Positions 30,521-42,704 are shown, counted from the stretch's first letter. The stretch: DNA of 64,000 nucleotides from Sacculina carcini (GCA_916048095.2 OU696570.1:8126928-8190927); one strand, 5' to 3'. The notes: generated by a model not told the origin, from the letters alone. Made by a program: numbers and translations.

Positions 30521-30903
30521 CCCATTAGCCGGCAGTGATCTAAAAATAGATCACCCATTTCAACTATTTTTTCTCAGAATTGTTTCTTGATATGATGAAT
30601 ATAATTTATTTGTTATAATATTTGGACCTTGTACGTATGATATTTTATTTTAAATAATTACTTTGGAGTTTTTAACTTGTCCTAATAGAGCATTGAAGTA
30701 GACTATTTTTACCCTTTTTTCGGTGGTTCTCTTTGTTGACCCACAGCATAGACACACGACCTCGAGTAGAAAAATAATTGGTTTTAATAATATATCTATT
30801 ACCTCATGCTGCTTCACAGCAAATTTCAGTGCTCTAATAATTATAACTTCTGTATAGGAGCGATTTACATTCAGTGATCTAAAAATAGATCACTGCCGGT
30901 TTA
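30521..30903. mobile_element. piggyBac-like MITE with subterminal palindromes
   Basis: It starts CCCATTAGCCGGCAGTGATC, close to the end of the piggyBac relic at 39135 (CCCATTAACCGGCGACC). The 20-bp palindrome GTGATCTAAAAATAGATCAC occurs near both ends (30535-30554 and 30874-30893), followed at the right by TGCCGG in inverted orientation. There is no coding frame. TTAA target repeats are not intact. Confidence 0.55.
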
Positions 30904-30909
30904 CGCTTA

Positions 30910-30960
30910 TAATGGCACCAACTCAATGTTTTAGACTAAAACATTGAGTTGGTGCCATTA
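30910..30960. repeat. perfect 24-bp snap-back hairpin
   Basis: Bases 30910-30933 and 30937-30960 are perfect reverse complements with a 3-base loop (GAC). It forms the exact 3' edge of the LINE endonuclease fragment that follows. Confidence 0.95.
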
Positions 30961-31612
30961 GCCTCTAAACATTTAGCCTCTATCAGCACATGGTCGCTTT
31001 TGCCAATTTGACTCTTATACGTCAACGATTTTATTATGTCCATTTCATCAGTAAAAACCAAATCTAGTTTTGATGGTTCGTGTGAACCCCTGAATCGTGT
31101 ATTCTCTTGAACCCACTGATTCATGTAATTTTTCATGATCAGTGTCATAAGTCTTGAATTCCATGAGTTCGGTGATCCGTTTGCGTTCCAATTTTGCCAG
31201 TCAACTTCCTTACAGTTAAAATCTCCTACAATTGTTAAGTTTTTGTACTTGTTCATCAGATAGCATAGTTCGTTCAGAGTATCATTGTGCATTTCTTCAA
31301 ACTCGTTCAGCTTCCATGAACTACTTCTTGGCGGCACATAAACCGCCATGAAGTGGTTCACACTGTCCAAGAGTTTTATCTCTAACATTATCAATTCCGC
31401 CTTCATTCCAATATACACCACTTTTGCATTAATATCGTCTCTTGTCAACACCATCACTCCCCCTCCCGCTTTTTTATTTCTATCCCTTCTGTATATGTTA
31501 TACATGCTATGAACCAAGCCTTGAACTACAATATCTTCTTTGAGTTTTGTTTCTGCTATAGCAACAATGTCAGGGTTTTTTCCACACAGGTATTCATTGA
31601 GCTCGATTCTAC
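30937..31612 (-). pseudogene. LINE endonuclease fragment (about 225 codons)
   Basis: The minus-strand frame has APE-type endonuclease motifs: NPDIVAIAETKLKE (with the catalytic Glu), AGGGVMVLTR, VYVPPRSSSW, LTIVGDFNCKEVDW, SKLDLVFTD and GKSDHVLIEA. No reverse transcriptase follows; the piece ends at the snap-back hairpin. It lies head to head with another LINE fragment. Confidence 0.85.
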
Positions 31613-34258
31613 TCGACATAGTTATAGAGCGCCCAATGATGTTCAAAACATAAACGAGATAGTTCAATCGATTGACAAAATGCATTGCACTGTTCTACCA
31701 TTAGTCATGCATGACGATTTTAACTTGCCCGAAGTGGCTTGGAACGCAAGTGGTGCTGTTACTCCAGCCAGTATAAGGTCAACGACCGCCAGCCTCATAG
31801 ATGCGTTCGAGCGAACAAGCTGTAATCAGCTGATTCTCAAGCCGACCGGCGCTCACGGTACCTTTCTGGACTTGGCGTTTACCACTTTTTCGGGCGCTTA
31901 TGCGACACTGTGTGACGCTATATTCAAGTCCGATCACTCGGCGTCTGTGACCTTCATACCGCATCAACTGACACGAGGCTCATTGGTAAACAGACGTACT
32001 GCGTTCAATTATAAAGCGGCAGATTGGTATGGGCTTCGCCAGCGTTTACGTCTGTTTCCGTGGTGCATGCTGGACAAGCTCTCTTCTGACATGGCAGTGG
32101 ACCTGTTCTACGATGTTGTTCTGTCGGCGATTCGCGACTGTGTACCCACGGTCAGGTTTGCACGAAAATATCCCCAATGGTTTGACAAAAGTCTGAAAAA
32201 TGCCATTAGAATAAAGAACAGCACGCGTGAGTTCTACAGGCGTTACAAAGGCCCGATGGCTTACGCACTGTACTCCGAAAAACGCAAGAAGTTGAAAAAT
32301 CTAATGGCGGAGAAATATAAAAACCACTTGATCAAAATGGTTAACTGCTTCCGAGACAACCCTTAAAGAATGTATTCTTTCATCCGCACAGTGAGTAAAA
32401 GTGTGGGCAGCAGTTCGATTCCTGACATTGTTTACAAGGATGAAACGGCAGACTGTGACCTAGAAAAAGCAAAACTCCTAAACAAATGTTTCGCTGACAA
32501 ATTCACTGAGCGCAGCACAGGAGCACTGCCAAGCATCTCCAACTTCAGCGCCGATACGCTGCATCACATAGAAACATCGGAGGAGGAGGTGAAGCAGCGT
32601 ATTCAGGAAGTGAGTGCTTACAAAGCGTGCGGTTCTGATGACATCAGTGGTCGCATTGTGCGAGAGTGTGCAGCAGAGTTCGCTGTCCCATTGAGCAAGA
32701 TTTTCCAAATCTGTCTCAACACTGGCGTTTTCCCTAGCACTTGGAAGGACGCGAATTTAATCCCCGTTCCAAAGAAGTGTGACCGCACGCAGGCAACTAA
32801 CTATCGCTCCATAAGCCTGTTGCCTGTGTTTGCCAAAGTACTTGAGGAGATTGTAAAGGCGCGTCTGCTGAGTCATGTTCTGCCAGCGATTTCGAAGATC
32901 CAGCATGGTTTCTGCCCAGGGCGTTCTTGTGTCACCAATCTGGCCGCGTTGGTGAGCTTTGCCGGAGACGCAATCGACGCGAAAACTCAGCTGGACGTTC
33001 TATACACGGACTTCTGGGCGGCATTCCAGAGTGTTGACCATCGTATGCTGCTCCATAAGCTATCCGAAGCGTATGACGTCAAAGGCTCGCTACATGATTT
33101 ACTGAGATCCTATCTCACGGGACGCCGGCAACGAGTGCTGGTGAACGGAGTGTCATCACCGCGGTCGCAGGTAACCAGCGAAGTGCCGGAGGGGTCTGTT
33201 CTAAGCCCCCTCCTGTTCATCATCTACGTGAACGATTTGGTTGAGAAATTGGGCACCTCAGCACTACTATACGCAGATGACGTAAAGCTTTTCCGGACGG
33301 TCAAGGCGAGCAACGACTGTGAGAGTCTGCAAGAGCAGCTCAACACTCTGTTTGAGTGGTGTGAAAAGTGGGGTCTCAAACTGAACCCCGCAAAATGCTC
33401 ACACTTGTGTATCACGCTAAAAAAGAAGCCAGTTGAGCTCACCTACACGATAGGCTTCGACACAGTGCAAAAGGTGACCACTACACGTGACCTGGGGGTC
33501 GTCATTGACTCCAAGCTCACCTTTCCACAGCACATTGATGACGTCGCTCGCAGAGCCAATCGCTCACTTGGTGTGCTCACCAGATGCATGCAAGGTCTAC
33601 CACGGAACTTCGACTCATGAAGCCTGATTGCCGCCTATTGTTCGAATGTGCGGTCGACCATCTAGTACGCCAGTGTAATTTGGGCAGGCGCAGCACCAAC
33701 GCACGCCAACGCACACACAGAGGCTGCAGCTGATACAGAACAGATTCCTCCGCACACTCAAGTACCTGCAGGCCAATCGAACTGAGATGAATCACACCGA
33801 ACTCCACTCAATGTACGGCCTCCAACCACTTGACATAAGCAGGCGATTGCTCGACGTCGCGTTTCTTTATTCTTCAATGAAAAACAGACTCGACTCTCCG
33901 CAGCTGATGTCACGAGTCGGATGGAGAGTACCAAGACCAGGTGTGCGCCCCCGGGACCCCCTGCACATACCACCAACGCGCACCGTGGTCACTGGTAGAA
34001 TATGGCACGCTCGCTTGCCTCTATACTACAACAAGCTAGTGAATAATCAGCCCGGTATAGACATCCTTAATATCAGTCGTTCTGCACTTCGCAAAGTCTG
34101 TTTTTATAATTGACTTTTTATATATACATATTTTTTCCCAAGTTTTAGAATCTTATATTTGCTATTCGTTTTCGTGAATTGTATTATGTGTACTCCGCCT
34201 ATAATTGGGATGTCATCCTGTTGGTTGGTGTGAATAAAAACAAAAACAAACAAACAAT
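31613..34258 (+). pseudogene. LINE-C relic: end of endonuclease plus reverse transcriptase
   Basis: Starts inside the endonuclease (SYRAPN, HDDFNLPEVAW, GTFLDLAFTT, KSDHSASV), then the RT: NYRSISLLPVFAKVLEE, GFCPGRSC, LYTDFWAAFQSVDHRML, SEVPEGSVLSPLLF, LLYADDVKLF and LGVVIDSKLTFPQH. There are in-frame stops at 32364-32366 and 33618-33620 and later frameshifts. Key blocks are altered (VPQGS to VPEGS). The 3' end at about 34200-34258 (ATAATTGGGATGTCATCCTG and an A/CAAA-rich tail) is shared with LINE-D. 5'-truncated. Confidence 0.85.
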
Positions 34259-34261
34259 CGT

Positions 34262-34428
34262 GCCTTGGTTTGAACGCACTTGTTCCAACTCACTCTCGAG
34301 TGATCCATATTTTCCTTCAGTTGGTGAAATTGTTCTCGCAGTTCATCGATTTTCGACGTATTTTTCTCAACGCTCGACTCATAGGTCTCACCCTTCTTCT
34401 CTCTCTGTGTTGGGCCTTTCCCTGACAT
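34262..34428 (-). pseudogene. possible LINE ORF1 start fragment
   Basis: About 55 codons on the minus strand beginning MSGKGPTQREKKGE, followed by a short coiled-coil-like stretch (SKIDELREQFHQLKENMDHS). It stops exactly where the LINE-C tail begins, as if LINE-C had inserted into it. The family is not certain. Confidence 0.4.
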
Positions 34429-34429
34429 T

Positions 34430-35080
34430 GTTTCTACTGAGACAGGACAGCACTCACCTCACCCTGAACCCCGAGAACACCCGAATTGACGTTTGAGGCA
34501 ATCAATGAAGACTGTTCACAGCTCACTCACTGGTTCACTCACTTCCTCTATCTCACACACGCACACAGACACACACACTCACACACACACCCACACACAC
34601 ACACGCGCCATCACACACCCACGCTCACACACACAGTTTGACAAACGGACAACCGTTCGCAGCAATGTGTACACACCAAACACTCAAACACGCGTCACGA
34701 AATCAGACAGGATCAGCTCAGACACAACCGCACTCGCTCACGACAAATCACAAACTGTGTGTGTGCGTGTGTGTGCTCTTGCTGTCGACACGTGAGTCAT
34801 GTGGTTACTGATTGGTGGATGACGAATGGCGCCACTGGCCACACTCCCTCCCCTCCTTACCAGGCAATGCTTACCCCGTCATTACTCCTGCTGCATATTC
34901 TGGTGACAAGTACAACATTTTCATTTAATTTCGGCAAGGAGATAAGGCAAGCAGTAGAGGTGAGTTGTTGAGGCAAGCATGCTGTTGTGATATGACACTT
35001 TTATTGTAAAAATGCTCTTATTTAAGTTTTTAGTATATTTTCGAATCAAATAAATTAAAAACATTATTTACTCTGTTCAC
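34430..35080. other. CA-rich region without gene
   Basis: It contains a (CA)n-rich tract at about 34555-34640 and no recognised gene. Confidence 0.7.
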
Positions 35081-35084
35081 AACC

Positions 35085-36920
35085 ATGGCTACACAGCGCA
35101 GATACTCGGAATGCTACCTTAACTTTGGCTTCACCTCTCTGCTTGCCAGTGACGGCATCGAGAAACCACAGTGTGTTTTGTGCCATGCTGTCCTGAGTGG
35201 AGAGTCAATGAAACCATAAAAACTCAAGCGTCATCTCGAGACGAAACATCCAGAACAAGCAAAGAAGGATTTGGATGTCTTCAAACGGCATCAACAGTGT
35301 CTTAAAACTCAAAGACTCGATAGAAGTGGGTCGTTTCAGCAGCAAACTGCAGCCGTAGTAGAAGCCTCGTTTGACATTGCATTCGAAATTGCTAAACAAC
35401 AAAAGCCTCACACAATTGGAGAAACATTTCATAAACCTTGCATGATGAAAGCAGTATATCGTATTCTTGGAGAAGCCAGTGCAATGAAGATGCAGCAAGG
35501 ATGGAGATGATGATGAGAAGATGATGAGAAGATGCAGCAAGGATGATAAGCTGAGAATGATGATGAGAAGATGCAGCAATACAGAGACGCATTTCTAAAA
35601 TGTCGATGGATGTGAAGGAACAGGCGTTGACTGAAATCAAGAGTTCCCCTTTGTTCTCCTTTCAGCTCGACGAGTCAACAGATACAAGTTCATGTTGTCA
35701 GTTGCTTGTCTTCGTGAGATACATTAATTCAGGTGACATTAATGATGAATTCTTGTTCTGCAGTGCATTTGAAACCACAACAAAATCTGATGATGGAAAA
35801 AGTTTCAACTTTTATCCAAGATGAAGATCTTCAATGGGAAAACGTATGTGGGGTTTGTACGGATGGGGCACCGGCTATGCTGGGATCGAAATCAGGATTC
35901 CAAATTAGAGTGAAGAAGTTAGCACCTCAAGCAAAGGTAATCCACTGCATGATTCATCGATATGCTCTCACCAGCAAGACTCTCCCTGCCTCTCTGCAGG
36001 AAGTGCTTGATTGTGTAATCAAAATTGTAAATTACGTGAAGACTCAAGCACTCAACACTCGCCTACTTAAAGAAATATTCAAAGGCATGAATGCTGACCA
36101 CGAAGTCCTTCTCTTCTACACAGCAGTACGTTGGTTGTCGAAAGGAAACGTTGTTAATCGTGTCTTTGAAATGAAAGATGAAATAAAGCTTTTCCTGGAG
36201 ACTCAAGAAAGAAAAGATATTCTGGTTCACTTCAAAGATGAAGCCTGGAAAAAAAGGGTTGCGTACCTGGCGGACATTTTTTACGAGCTGAACAAGCTCA
36301 ATATGAAGCTTCAAGGAAAGGAAACACATGTTCTCCTTTCTCAAGATAGTCTTAGGTCTTTTGTTTCCAAACTTCAGAACTTGAGTCGGAAAACCAATCT
36401 TGGAAACATCGCCATGTTTGAAAAAATTTGTGAAGTAATGGATGAGTCTCAGAGCCAACTGGATCAGTTCCTCAAGGATGAGATTATCGAACATCTTCAG
36501 TCTCTAGAAAAGGAAGTCGAGTGTTACTTCCCTGAGCTATCACAGGAACAAGAGGCCCTAGTAAGGAACACATTTTTTACTGAACTTGAAGTATCCAGCA
36601 TCCCATATAATATCCAAGATGAACTTCTGGATCTAAGGAACGACTCTTCAGCTCGTGAACTCTTCAAGGAGAAATCCATAACTCAGTTCTGGTGCGCTAT
36701 GTATCCGTCATACTCCAAAGTCAGCATGATAGCTTTACGTGTCCTAGTTCCATTTGATTCTACCTACTTGTTTGAGGCAGGATTTTCAACGCTTGTTAAT
36801 ATAAAAGTAAAGAATAGGAACAGATAGGATGTTGGAGATGACATGAGACTGGCTCTAACAAACGCTCGGCCACGAATTTCAAAGCTTAGTGCTGAAATGC
36901 AACATCAAACATCCCACTAG
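35085..36920 (+). pseudogene. hAT transposase relic (ZBED5/FAM200-like)
   Basis: It begins MATQRRYSECYLNFGF with a BED zinc finger (CVLCHAVL, then LKRHLETKH) that contains an in-frame stop. The part near 35505-35580 is disrupted by a GATGATGAGAAGATGCAGCA minisatellite. It then continues with FSFQLDESTDTSSC, a frameshift near 35760-35820, GVCTDGAPAMLGSKSGF, HCMIHRYALTSKTLP, AVRWLSKGNVVNRVFEM and a C-terminal stretch ending near RPRISKLSAEMQH. These motifs and their order are those of ZBED5/SCAND3-type hAT proteins. A dead copy of a DNA transposon. Confidence 0.88.
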
Positions 36921-37200
36921 CTGGGTTTAATAGCTGTTCAAACCCATGTGAATGTCATTTTAAGGAATATATGTTCTTTTTGTTCAGGTTGGACCAATGT
37001 GATTTAATTTCCCAAAACAAAAAATTACTGGATTCTTGAACATATTTTTAGACTTTTCTTTCCTCTCTATCACAGAAAATACACCCTACTATATCACCTT
37101 TTTGTATATATTCAATATCAAGTGTGACAGTCTTCAAAATCAAAACAAAAGGGGTCCCATGGACTACGAGGTCTTGGGAAGGGGGTCCCAAGTACAAAAA

Positions 37201-37215
37201 ATTTGGGAACCCCTG
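37201..37215 (+). mobile_element. 3' terminal repeat of the hAT relic
   Basis: ATTTGGGAACCCCTG is a typical Charlie/ZBED-type hAT end read outward. No matching CAGGGGTTCCC is seen before 35085, so the 5' end is lost. Confidence 0.55.
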
Positions 37216-37429
37216 TTTTAGAGGAAATAGGTTCACCGCACGAAATTTAACACAAAAATAAGAATAACTAGTCTAATAATGAGAATATGCGTTCCTGTCG
37301 GGTTTTTTCAAGAATTTCGCGCAGCGGCGGTGCCAAGTGGGGACTTGGAGGTGCTGAAATTCCCCAAAATATGCCAACCCCCTTGAGCACACCAAAAATC
37401 CTGACCATGTACATTTTGAGAGTAGCTAT

Positions 37430-37510
37430 TCATGTTTCCCAAAGCCCCCGCATCTTTTTCCTTAGCCCCTCTCAGTCCCCTACCGGAAAAGTCCTGGCGC
37501 GGCCACTGCT
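37430..37510. repeat. dispersed repeat, second copy
   Basis: Shares CTTAGCCCC, CCCC-ACCGGAA and TCCTGGCGC-GCCACTGC with 23815-23885. Confidence 0.65.
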
Positions 37511-37589
37511 TTCGGGTATATATAATAGTTTCAATTCAAGTCCAGATGGTCCGTATCGGAACACGAAATGGACTTTTTCAAGCTCTCTG

Positions 37590-38920
37590 CCGGTAATCAT
37601 TTATGTCGTATGATAGGGATTTAAATACTGCCTGCACAGCGTAGTGTTTGCACACTTTCCGCATTAGGACAGCGGGCTCGACTTGCAACCGGCTCCCTGA
37701 CATTGACGTTGTTTTTCACGCACGAGGGGAATATGGCCGAGGCCTTTGATGCTGGAGTCCAGCGGAGATTGCGCTGCCAGTCCAACTCGAGAAGCGATCT
37801 GGGCCCGTGAGATGATTGAGTCCTTGCCATTGGTGATCTTCATATACGAGACCGCCACTTCGCGCGTGAAGTCGAGGCCCGAAACCTCTTCCGGCTTCTC
37901 AACCATGGTTCTTGTGGATTAACCAGGCATTCACCAAGGTCATCTGGATTGCCCCCATCAGAAGAGAGAAGTATAGTTTTATCTTCGATCTCAATCACAA
38001 AGTGCGCCACCATCCAATCATGGTGGTCCACGATCGCATGTTACTGTTGTACTTGGACATGACGCGGAACATGTCGACCTCCACGGAGCTAAGGACGTTT
38101 GGATAAGGATATATGCGTCCCAGGTATATTTGGCCCTGCTTCAGTCCCGCTATCTTTCACTTTCCCAACTAACCTGATCATACATAACCCAACATAGAGA
38201 AAAGAGACCCGGGACTGAAGCGGGACTAAACGAACCTGGGAAATAACAGCATATTTGCCGACCTTCACCTTCTTCTCGGCGCGGCTGTACCGCAACGCCT
38301 TCACTGTAGGGCGTGATTTGGAGTGGTTCGTCGCCATGTAAACAATGCTGCTGTCGTTCCACTTGACAAAAATAATCTGGTTCTTCTGGTTGAATTTCTG
38401 CTCCAAAGAGTCCCAAACCTTCATCTCCTTGTCCGACTTGAACGGATCATTCTTGTTTCAATTGACGAGGATGGTTCCTAACGCACTGAATCTCATTTTG
38501 GTCAACGAGACAAGAAGTGATAGAGAAGCGGACAATTTGTTGAAGGAGAGTTCCTTCCCGTTAGCAATGTCGACCAGGGAGATGGGACTGAGTACTACTC
38601 GATACCCCATCGGGATCCCTGCTGAGTGACCTGCTCCTTGTACTGATACAAAGATGGAGCGTAGATGTTTCCGTCGGAGGCGCACAATAACCCTAACTTG
38701 TATCCGAATCGAATGGGTTTTCCCCGAATGAACAGCTTCAGGTCGTGATAGCCGTAATACTTTATGATCATCTCATCGATTGAGAGTCTTGGAAACCCCC
38801 CAATGCCAACCTTAACTTAGAAGAATGTCAACCTCAACCTCATCGACATCTAGGCCAAGGTCGTCCAGGAAGGACACAGCCTCATTCATAGTTAGATCAC
38901 AGCGTGCCTACATCCTATTG
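37590..38920 (-). pseudogene. piggyBac-type transposase relic
   Basis: On the minus strand: an N-terminal MNEAVSFLDDLGLDVDE stretch, then after a gap SIDEMIIKYYGYHDLKLFIR with GKPIRFGYKLGLLCASDG, a degraded segment ending LVSLTKMRFSALGTI, VKWNDSSIVYMATNH, MFRVMSKYNSNM, LDFTREVAVSYMK and a C-terminal Cys-rich end (RQCQGAGCKSSPLSECGKC). The order is that of piggyBac/PGBD transposases. It has many frameshifts, and part of the N-terminal half is deleted. Confidence 0.82.
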
Positions 38921-38977
38921 AAAAATATATGACATTTGAAAGACACCTACTATACGCGGTGTACCCTACGGCGCTCT

Positions 38978-39139
38978 CCGGCAGTGATCTATTTTTAGAT
39001 CACCCTGAAAATCCTAGAAAATAACATATTTAACTTTGTTTTCGTATTTCACCATGTATAATGAACCTAATTATACAAAAAATAACTAATTTCAATTAGC
39101 CAACTTCATTAATTTTATGGTCGCCGGTTAATGGGTTAA
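38978..39139 (-). mobile_element. piggyBac-like terminus with TTAA target site
   Basis: The right end reads, inward on the minus strand, CCCATTAACCGGCGACC from 39135, next to TTAA (39136-39139), the piggyBac target sequence. A GTGATCTA-TTTT-TAGATCAC palindrome lies at 38984-39003. The same palindrome occurs twice in the MITE at 30.5-30.9 kb. Confidence 0.6.
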
Positions 39140-39990
39140 TGTTGGGATTTGATAACTGCATATAAAAAGGATAAATTAGGAAACATTGGAAAACAAATGG
39201 AAAATCAAGACTTAGGTTCAAGAAGTGTCAAAGTTTTGGGTATTCAAATTAATCACTTAATCTCCACCTCATTCTCTGTACTACTAGCCATGTTACATGT
39301 TTTAAGTACGCAGCATATTGTGCTTCCATTTTAGGAAATGCCAACCAACCAGGGGGCACCACGAGATGTTTGGAGTGTGGGATAGTATAAGGTGTGAGCT
39401 GTCTATGCCCGATACTGCCACAATAATATTTGTCAATACGCATTTACTTGGACAGGAAGTAGCACGTGATTTTTAGGACATGAGATAGTGCCACTTTCTC
39501 ACTTTGGAGCTCAAGCGCCGAAAAAAATGTCACATCATAAGACGGAGTACAGGGTGCTTACATGAGGACGGTAGCATTAACACATGCAGTGTTTATGCTC
39601 ACACTAACATACATACTGGCCCAAGGAAATACGAGCTAATGCATGTGTTTACTAGATAGGAATGTCTCATAAAATCCCCACTGAAATATTATGAATAACA
39701 TTTTTACGATCATTATCATAAGAAATAATAACATTTTTGAATAATTCGTTCAACTTAAATAAATTTTCTTTTTTTTGATATGTCACTTTTTGGTGGATCG
39801 TTATAAAAATAATACCAAATTAGAGAATATGTGAAAAAGATTGTGGTAGTGACTGTGTATTTCCTCTTGCAGAAAAACATTCGCTTTTTGAGACAGCATA
39901 TTTTACGTATTTTAGGTGAATGCTTAGGTGACTTTTTTTCGAAAATAAAGTTAGTTTTTTATTTCTAGGTAAATTTTTTGACAGCCCTAG
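39140..39990. repeat. hAT-like repeat, copy 2, 3' part
   Basis: Matches 56960-57700 (for example TTCCATTTTAGGAAATG and GAGATGTTTGGAG) and ends TTTTTGACAGCCCTAG near 39985, the inverted form of the AGGGCTGTCAAAA start of the other copies. The left part is replaced by the piggyBac-like terminus. Confidence 0.7.
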
Positions 39991-40535
39991 TGATGACAGG
40001 CCGAACGCTTTATGTTGTATTTGTTTATGTTTCACGCTTATTTGCCAAAAGCGTATTATTCCATGGTATGTGAGGCATGCCTAGTTTGGCTAGTTTGTAA
40101 AACATAGTTTGGACATGATCCTGGTGACCAGGACAAGCATTGAGTCACACATTTTGTGCGTCATAACTGCGAGGAAATGCTGCGTAACTGGGTCCAGTGG
40201 AAACGTAAGGTTTTACGTTAGCTCAAGGGCTACATTTTGAAATTTCAATGACCTGGTGAGAACAGGCGGACCACACAAGTGATTGATATTTTGTCTGGTC
40301 AATGTAAAGGACATTGTCAATTAAAAACAGGCACAAAATGTCATATCCTAGTATCCATTCAGCAATCCAACCTACTATGCGTTCTGATGAGCTTCCTATT
40401 CCAGCTTTTAAATCATTTATTATGTGGTGGATACACATGTATAGTATTTACGGAGTATGTATATTTTAATTTTTATATTTTATATATTAATTTAATATTG
40501 TATAACCGTTATCATGTTCTTTTGTTGGTATTTTA
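39990..40535. other. no gene recognised
   Basis: AT-rich; I see neither an exon nor a known repeat. Confidence 0.5.
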
Positions 40536-40630
40536 TAATTAATGAATATGACGTCATAATACTATGTACATATACACAGCATATGTATCATATGTATCTT
40601 ATTTTGTCTTGTTTTGCCTGGTCGCATCGT
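40536..40630. repeat. dispersed repeat (TATGACGTCATAATAC)
   Basis: Shared with 56472-56600: TATGACGTCATAATACYATG, then a TTGCCTGGTCGCATCG-type end. Confidence 0.7.
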
Positions 40631-40689
40631 TGAGATCATCTTTGCTTTATTTGATGCAAGTATAAATTGAATTATATATATTTATTCAG

Positions 40690-41655
40690 ATTATTTATTT
40701 TACGTATTTATTAAACACAACCAACAGGATATATATGTATATCCCAATTACATGTTGGCACACATCATAATACTCTCTCACACACACACTCATCGGCACA
40801 GTCACACACACACAGAGACACAAATGATGAACATACAAAACACGGGATTAAGAGCATGAGTAAATATTAAAATCTTAATACATAATCATAAAACGCTAGT
40901 GGCACGCTTTTCTTACGGCTCCCCTACTGTCGGTGAATAGGTCGATGGTATGATGGGAATTTACGATTATATTGACATAATGGGGAATACGAGATGTCCA
41001 TAGACTGCTTATGGGCTTAGTGCGCGTGTTATGGACGTGGAAGGGGTCTCTGGGTCTGGCTCCTAATCTGGGCACTCTCAAGCCCACTCTGGAGACAATC
41101 ATCGGGCTGTCTACTTGATTGTATACAATGAAATGGAGGAAAGCGGCATTCAACCATTGTCTGCGCTTATCCAGTGGTTGCAAATTGTAGCCGGTGCTGA
41201 CATCGTACCGCCCTCCCTGCAGATATCTTAGGGTGCGGAGGAATCTGTTCTGCACTTGGTCCAGACGGGAAGTGTGCGTGACGGCTGCACCACTCCAAAT
41301 GACGCTCGCATACTCCATGATGGAACGAACATTTGCACAGTACGCTGCGATGAGTCCCTGAGGGTTGAAGGGCCGTGGTATTCCTTGTACACATCGCGAT
41401 AAAATTCCAAGTTCTCGGTTGGCTTTACGGGCGATGATGTCCACATGTGTGCCGAAAGTCAGTTTGCTGTCGATCATGGCTCCCAGATCGCGCATCGGTC
41501 CAACGGGATGTTTTTCCGCCGAGCACCACGCGCTGCTTGCGATCTGACAAGAACGATTGCAACAGGTCGAGAGATGAGACAGCGACGTTGTAAGCTGCAG
41601 ACAGTGTGTGAATGAGTAGGCGGTGGTCTACACTTTGAAAGATTCTGTGTAGACC
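40690..41655 (-). pseudogene. LINE-D relic, same family as LINE-C
   Basis: The minus-strand frame 40896-41495 encodes 199 residues of the LINE post-catalytic region (LGAMIDSKLTFGTH, YASVIWSGAAVTHTSRLDQVQ). Upstream, to about 41650, lies an RT block with SVDHRLLIHTLSAAYNV and FLSDRKQRVVL, but the catalytic YADD part between the two is deleted. The 3' end near 40735 (AATTGGGATATACATATATA and then CCTGTTGGTTGTG) matches the LINE-C tail. Confidence 0.82.
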
Positions 41656-41659
41656 ACGT

Positions 41660-41790
41660 CCGGCTGCGATTTTATGTTACGATGTGATGCGATTGCGATG
41701 CTGCAGCTGCGATTGCGATGTTGTAGCTGCGATTGCGATGTTACAGCTGTAATTTTATGACCACGTCCAGCTGCGATTAATAGTTTATAT
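41660..41790. repeat. minisatellite
   Basis: Copies of GCTGCGATTGCGATGTTGTA and variants, flanked by a repeated GACCACGTCC. Confidence 0.85.
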
Positions 41791-42505
41791 ATTGTTTTGA
41801 GTATGTAAATGTTTTCTCAGTTACCTTCATTGGGTATTTAACATGTGTGACCTGTGACGTGGCATGATCATGTGCCAACAATTGCTGATATGGCCCTAGG
41901 TCACCAATTTACGTACGGGTCAATACATACATGTCACGTGTGATCTGACTGTCTCGCCTGGTTTACTGTAACTCGCCACGACTGGTGACCCTGATCGGTA
42001 CGTTCATTTTGCTTGTTCCTACCTGGGTTTCATCATTATTTCTTCTATTCGGTTATTCATATTTGTGAAAAAGCTCGAATTGTTTTCTGGTTTTCATTCG
42101 TATTGTGATCGTATAAACTTTTTCCTTTTGATTATGTTTCACTATAGACTTTATATTCAGCTCTTTCATTTCCTGTATTTATATTTCAGTTTAACATTTC
42201 ATTCATTCATTGTATCATCCATCGTTTGTCACTACCATTATATTCACTTCGTACCGCAATATGGCCACTGAGTACAAAGTTGAGGTTTTTTTTGTGGGGA
42301 TGCAACTGTCAGTCGAGTATCTATCAAATCACCTGAGTTCATGGAGATTGCGGTTGGCGGCTGGTTCATTGACATAGAGGCCCAGTTCAGCCTAAACAAA
42401 ATAGCTTGGAAAAACCACGCAACTTTAACACGTGCTGTCAGTAGAAGACTGCACCACTTTGTTACATTTGTTTACATTATTTACGCCACGGGCCCTATGC
42501 CGTCA

Positions 42506-42664
42506 CACCTGACTCGACCTGACCTGACCTAACCCGACCTAACCTGACCTAACCCGACCTGACCTAACCCGACCTGACCTAACCCTACCCGACCCGACCT
42601 AACCCAACCTAACCCAACCTAACTGTTTTCTTTCTTTTTTCAATATTCTATACCTAACCTAACT
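42506..42664. repeat. degenerate telomere-like array
   Basis: About 120 bases of 5-base units CCTAA, CCTGA and CCCGA (TTAGG/TCAGG/TCGGG on the other strand), a gap of about 25 bases, then three more CCTAA units at 42649-42664. TTAGG and TCAGG are arthropod telomere repeats; here they look interstitial. Confidence 0.75.
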
Positions 42665-42704
42665 TATTTTCCTTATTTTCAAATTTTTACATATATACAT
42701 ACCT

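Noticed and set aside
26538-30903. Target-site duplication for Gypsy-1
   Set aside because: The bases next to the outer LTR edges (TAGG and CAAG) do not match, so none is claimed.
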